From NCBI RefSeq assembly GCF_020723905.1, contig NZ_DYHZ01000004.1:303199-367198 (forward strand): a stretch of 64,000 nt of DNA, written 5' to 3'. Shown here in pieces: positions 60,798 through 64,000 of this stretch (position 1 is its first letter; each line of letters starts with the position of its first letter). The notes below the pieces were generated by a model, which had not been told where the DNA came from, did not search any database, and was given only the letters and a program-made list of their open reading frames with translations. Both the position numbers and the translations under genes were made by a program. Origin of the DNA: Anaerolinea thermophila (lineage in GTDB: Bacteria > Chloroflexota > Anaerolineae > Anaerolineales > Anaerolineaceae).

Positions 60798-62435
60798 TCA
60801 GGGTTCGTCCTTCAAACGATGGTACACCGCCAGCACTTCCAGAATCCGCTCGCGGTCTTGCGCCGCGGATTGCTGGCGTTCGCGCTGCAGGCGCAGGGCA
60901 ATGCGGTGGAAGATTTCCCGCTGAATCTCGGCGGGGTTGTACACATCGTCAAATGTGAGCGTAGTATCGCCGACACGGATGTAGACGGTGCCAAAGTTGA
61001 GCAACAGCCCGAAAATGCCCAGCCGTTTGTACTCCACCCCGAGGATGTTTCGGATGGGCGCCGCCCGCCGTTCTTCGCTCCCCAGCGGTTTACGGTTGAT
61101 ATCCACCACCTGCTCGTTGGTGATGAGGTATTTATCATTGTGCCAGTCCAGATAGTTGTACAGCCACCATCCCAGTGCCGCCAGCATGAGGATGAAAAGC
61201 AAACCCAGCACGCCCGCCAGGGGGAAGTTTGCCAGTTTGCCCTGAAGCGCGTTGATAATAAGAACAATGCCGGCGATAAGCAGAGCCAGAAAGAGCACGC
61301 CGGGGATGAATGTGCGCCGGAAAAGGATGAACCAGTGGGTGCGGTACTGAATCATGTCGCCCTGTTCGTAGCGCAGGTGGAACAGATCTGCCAGGAAGGC
61401 TTGCAGGCGCGAGGGCTTTGCCGCCGGTTCGGGCGGTTTGGAAGCCGGCGGCGCGGGCGGCTGTGGATGAATCACCCGGCGGCGGATGGTCTCTTCGAGG
61501 GCTTTCATCTCCATCTGGCGCAAACTGGATTGCGCCCGTTTGACCTGTTCCTGCACGATCCACTCGACGAACTGCGGCATGCGCACCGCGTTGAAGACAA
61601 TCGAGCCAAAAAAGGTGCGGATGCGCACATCTCCGTAGCCAAAGATGCGCCCCCAGAAGGTCGTATCCATCTCGGTGGACTGCACCTGATCGTTGGGCGA
61701 CTCGGTGCGGCTTTCATACAGGAGGATGATGCGTTCCTGGAACACCACCCGCTTGCTGGTGATGATGTAGTAATCGTTTGCCCAGTCGGCGATGAGCCAT
61801 ACCAGAATGCCGGCAAAGATCAGCGCGCTGATAGCGAACAGGATGATCCAGAGCATCTGGGGTAAGGTCAATGCCGTCAACCCCAGCCCGGCAACCACAG
61901 GCAATCCCAGCAACGCCAACGGCAGAAGCCTCAGCCACAGGAAGATGGGGTGCTTGCGGCTGATGTAATACACCATTTCCTCGGGGTTCACCCAGGGCAG
62001 GGTGGTGCGAAGCATGAGATTGTACGAATCCAGCATCAACTGCAGGCGGGGGATGAGCATCGGGAGGGCATCCACCACGTCGGGGATGTGCCGTCCCGGC
62101 AGGCGCAGCAGGGTGACCTCGCTCAATGCCTGCACGGTCACGCGGTGGATTTCACGCGCTACGAACAGATCGTACCCAAAGGCATCGCCCTCGTCCAGAA
62201 AGCCCAGATTTTCCTCGGTGCGCGTCTGGCGCGAGGCATGGAGCATTTGCAGGCGTCCTCTGTACACCCAGTAAAAGGCGTTGGCATCGCCCCCCTGTTC
62301 AAAGATGATCTCCTCAGGATGAAAGTGGGCTTCCTCAATGCGCTCTGCCAGAAAGAGCAGTTTTTCGGTTTCAATGCCGCGAAACAGCACCAGTTTGGAG
62401 AGGAAATCGGCAATCTCTTTGGGCTCCAGCGCCAT
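60798..62435 (-). CDS. Cyclic-nucleotide-binding domain fused to two membrane/bacterial-PH units
   Basis: A 545-residue protein. Residues 1-130 form a cyclic-nucleotide-binding fold (FRGIETEKLLFLAERIEE, FEQGGDANAFYWVYRGRLQML, LGFLDEGDAFGYDLF). Two repeats follow, each a pair of membrane helices and a bacterial PH (bPH2) domain: helices near 165-225 with NDYYIITSKRVVFQERI, and helices near 378-430 with NDKYLITNEQVVDINRK. A Pro-rich linker separates the repeats. The protein would sit in the membrane with both PH domains and the sensor inside. Ligand and role are unknown. The start is ATG 62435, with a -10 box six bases upstream. Confidence 0.82.
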   Translation of the reverse strand: MALEPKEIADFLSKLVLFRGIETEKLLFLAERIEEAHFHPEEIIFEQGGDANAFYWVYRGRLQMLHASRQTRTEENLGFLDEGDAFGYDLFVAREIHRVTVQALSEVTLLRLPGRHIPDVVDALPMLIPRLQLMLDSYNLMLRTTLPWVNPEEMVYYISRKHPIFLWLRLLPLALLGLPVVAGLGLTALTLPQMLWIILFAISALIFAGILVWLIADWANDYYIITSKRVVFQERIILLYESRTESPNDQVQSTEMDTTFWGRIFGYGDVRIRTFFGSIVFNAVRMPQFVEWIVQEQVKRAQSSLRQMEMKALEETIRRRVIHPQPPAPPASKPPEPAAKPSRLQAFLADLFHLRYEQGDMIQYRTHWFILFRRTFIPGVLFLALLIAGIVLIINALQGKLANFPLAGVLGLLFILMLAALGWWLYNYLDWHNDKYLITNEQVVDINRKPLGSEERRAAPIRNILGVEYKRLGIFGLLLNFGTVYIRVGDTTLTFDDVYNPAEIQREIFHRIALRLQRERQQSAAQDRERILEVLAVYHRLKDEP

Positions 62436-62441
62436 ACATTT

Positions 62442-62447
62442 AGTATA
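62442..62447 (-). promoter_or_regulatory. -10 box predicting a leaderless transcript
   Basis: TATACT on the minus strand ends six bases before ATG 62435. Starting seven bases downstream would make the A of ATG the first transcribed base. Confidence 0.45.
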
Positions 62448-62523
62448 AATCAAAATGTCGGCAGACCGGGTATTCCTTTTCCTTGAAGCCCGAAAGGGAT
62501 GCTCTGTTTAAGACCTTTTTGGG

Positions 62524-63513
62524 TTACCCTTTGCGCGGCAGGCTGACCGGCACCGGTTGTTGCCGGGGTGGGAGCGGCTCATCTTCTTCGTAAAGCGTCA
62601 GAGTCATGCCTTCCTGCGCCACCACCGTTCCCGGCAGGATGCGCTCCACCTGTTCCTGGATGAAATCGAGCTGGTCATCGCTGTACTCGGGCGCATGATG
62701 GAAAAGCACCAGACGCCCTGCCTGCGCAGCCTGGGCTGCCTGCACTGCAATGCTGATGGTGGAGTGCCCGAAGCCCTGCGTGTTGGGTAAGCCCGGAACC
62801 AGCCCCAGATAATGTTCATCGGTGTACTGAGCATCGTGAATCAGCACATCCGCGCCGCGGGCAAAATTCGCCAGCCGGCGGTCGCCGTTGACGTAGCCCT
62901 CCGTGTCGGTGGCGTACACCAGCGCGTGGTTGCGCCAGTCAATACGGTAGTGCAGGACTCCCTGCGGGTGGGCATACGAGCGCAGGATGCGAATCAGCAC
63001 CAGATTCGGGTCGGCGGCGGGGATGGTATCGCTGGCGCTGAAGAGCGCCACACCGCCCACCGACTCGCCGATGAGAATGACATCCGTTTCCCGCACAGTG
63101 GCAAAGCCCAGCCAGGCATTCAGTTCTGCCAGACGGATGGGGAAGTAGGGCGGATTCATGACCGTATCCAGCGTCACCTTGGGACTGGAAGCCAGAAAGT
63201 CGGGACCGAAGATGTGCAGGCGGGTGGTGGGTAGAAATGCCGGAGCAAAGAAGGGGAATCCCTGCGTGTGGTCGTGGTGCAGATGCGAAAAGAGCAGAAC
63301 GGCTTCCACCGGTTTGCCGCTGGTGCGCGCGCGGCGCATCAGGTCGCGTCCCAGAGGGATGATGCCCGTCCCGGCGTCCAGAATGATGGTGTAGCCGTTG
63401 ACCTGTACCTCTACGCAGGGGGTGTTGCCCCCGTAGCGCACGGTTGTTTCTCCCGGCATCGGGTAACTGCCGCGCACACCCCAGAACCGAATGGAAAAAG
63501 ATCGCTCCGACAT
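62524..63513 (-). CDS. MBL-fold metallo-hydrolase
   Basis: A 329-residue metallo-beta-lactamase-fold hydrolase. IRFWGVRGSYPMPG opens the domain, and FSHLHHDHTQGFPFF (HxHxDH, residues about 77-82) binds two metals. Later ligands lie in VYATDTEGY, VLIHDAQYTDEHY, GFGHSTISIAV and LVLFHHAPEYSD. The GVRGS start and HDAQYT motif place it near the PDE1/RNase Z-like group, which includes cyclic nucleotide phosphodiesterases. Its closeness to the cyclic-nucleotide-binding gene is suggestive only. GGGAGGTGAGAG precedes ATG 63513. Confidence 0.85.
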   Translation of the reverse strand: MSERSFSIRFWGVRGSYPMPGETTVRYGGNTPCVEVQVNGYTIILDAGTGIIPLGRDLMRRARTSGKPVEAVLLFSHLHHDHTQGFPFFAPAFLPTTRLHIFGPDFLASSPKVTLDTVMNPPYFPIRLAELNAWLGFATVRETDVILIGESVGGVALFSASDTIPAADPNLVLIRILRSYAHPQGVLHYRIDWRNHALVYATDTEGYVNGDRRLANFARGADVLIHDAQYTDEHYLGLVPGLPNTQGFGHSTISIAVQAAQAAQAGRLVLFHHAPEYSDDQLDFIQEQVERILPGTVVAQEGMTLTLYEEDEPLPPRQQPVPVSLPRKG

Positions 63514-63667
63514 CTCTCACCTCCCTCAAAGGCAGTTGAATCGTACTCCGGTTTGCTGGGGGTAAAAAGGAAAAAGTTCTCAGATACGCAGAAATTACCA
63601 GCAAATTGCCGCGGGTTTTCCTGAAATCCACCAACCTGACGAAAACCTCCAAAGGGGCAAATGCCGG

Positions 63668-63673
63668 TATAAT
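63668..63673 (+). promoter_or_regulatory. -10 box of the last gene
   Basis: A perfect TATAAT, 38 bp before ATG 63712; no good -35 box. Confidence 0.4.
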
Positions 63674-63711
63674 CCTTTCAACACCCCATGTTTCTGGAGG
63701 CGGCTGTCCGC

Positions 63712-64000
63712 ATGCCTTTGAGCGCTTCTCCCCGTCTGTACCGCATCCTCGTCCTGCCGGTGATTGTAATCCTGTGGCTGGCGACGGCGTTTTTTGCCTA
63801 TCGCACGTGGGTGCATGGCGCCGATCACCGCGATTTCTATCCCAGGTGGGCAGGGGTGCGCCGCGTGCTGGCGGGCGAAGGGGACCTGTATTCGGCGGAG
63901 GCTACCCGTGCAATGCAAATCCAGTTGTACGGTGCGCCTATTCCCGCCGGGCGCGATCAGCAGGGCTTTGCTTATCCCGCCCAACTGGTTGTGCTTCTTC
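63712..64000 (+). CDS. GT87-like (DUF2029) membrane glycosyltransferase, 3'-truncated by window end
   Basis: The first 96 residues are visible. A membrane helix (about 8-30, RILVLPVIVILWLATAFFAYRTW) is followed by HRDFYPRWAGVRRVLAGEGDLYSAEATRAMQIQLYG and QGFAYPAQLVVLL. The Asp-Phe-Tyr-Pro, Leu-x-Gly-x-Gly-Asp-Leu-Tyr and late Tyr-Pro pattern is that of GT87/DUF2029 polyprenyl-linked mannosyltransferases. GGAGG lies ahead of ATG 63712; ATG 63688 is in frame but closer to the promoter. The rest lies outside the window. Confidence 0.7.
   Translation, partial: MPLSASPRLYRILVLPVIVILWLATAFFAYRTWVHGADHRDFYPRWAGVRRVLAGEGDLYSAEATRAMQIQLYGAPIPAGRDQQGFAYPAQLVVLL

Overview
The window reads as one chromosome segment of a Chloroflexota bacterium, most likely class Anaerolineae. 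That placement rests on gene style rather than any search. Most of the DNA is G+C-rich, genes are packed tightly, and promoters are sigma-A-like. Secreted proteins are very large, and two of them end in a short hydrophobic-Pro-aromatic/Arg tail. Polymer-degrading enzymes and c-type cytochromes point to a fermentative heterotroph that can also respire nitrite. No rRNA, tRNA, CRISPR array, phage or insertion sequence was seen. The one RNA gene is a clear RNase P RNA (rnpB).

Layout: 1-3.9 kb carries a PrsW-like membrane protein, DedA, PlsC, a Mut7-C RNase and a GyrI-like protein. From 4 to 11.4 kb on the minus strand lie a giant secreted M23-like multidomain protein and a run nurA / HAS-barrel protein / DUF6391-like / holA. 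From 11.4 to 16.3 kb are a SIMPL lipoprotein, surE, glgC, dut and a putative zinc peptidase. A strong promoter at 16.54 kb drives a 1,711-residue amylopullulanase. From 21.9 to 27.2 kb are a thioredoxin-TPR protein, a sigma factor with a DUF5667 membrane partner, an M23-SH3 protein and rnpB. From 27.4 to 29.4 kb lies an A+T-richer two-gene restriction-modification unit, followed by arsC and two methyltransferases. NfeD-SPFH, a GNAT protein, a SWIM protein, nrfHA (ammonifying nitrite reductase) and a rhodanese take the window to 36.5 kb.

From 36.6 to 42.4 kb a second PrsW-like protein precedes an alpha-2-macroglobulin with six membrane helices inserted in its middle. LacZ-type beta-galactosidase, PlsY, a GT2 glycosyltransferase and a propeller/Y_Y_Y/GGDEF sensor follow. 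A complete ECF transporter (S, fused A-A', T) lies at 51.2-54.7 kb, next to a GH4 glycosidase and a radical SAM/SPASM protein with an AbrB-like front domain. An envelope operon (amidase plus two L,D-transpeptidases), a cyclic-nucleotide-binding/bacterial-PH membrane protein, an MBL hydrolase and the start of a GT87-like protein close the window.

The genes work together in a few groups. Amylopullulanase, beta-galactosidase, GH4 and GlgC form a carbohydrate uptake and storage set. NrfH and NrfA form a membrane nitrite reductase. PlsC and PlsY serve phospholipid synthesis. The 58-61 kb operon builds and trims peptidoglycan. The least expected items are the membrane-spliced alpha-2-macroglobulin, a promoter-terminator unit at 33.7-33.8 kb, mutually exclusive hairpins before the ECF S gene, and a palindromic repeat domesticated inside an M23 protein. 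Several genes also appear to have leaderless or near-leaderless starts.
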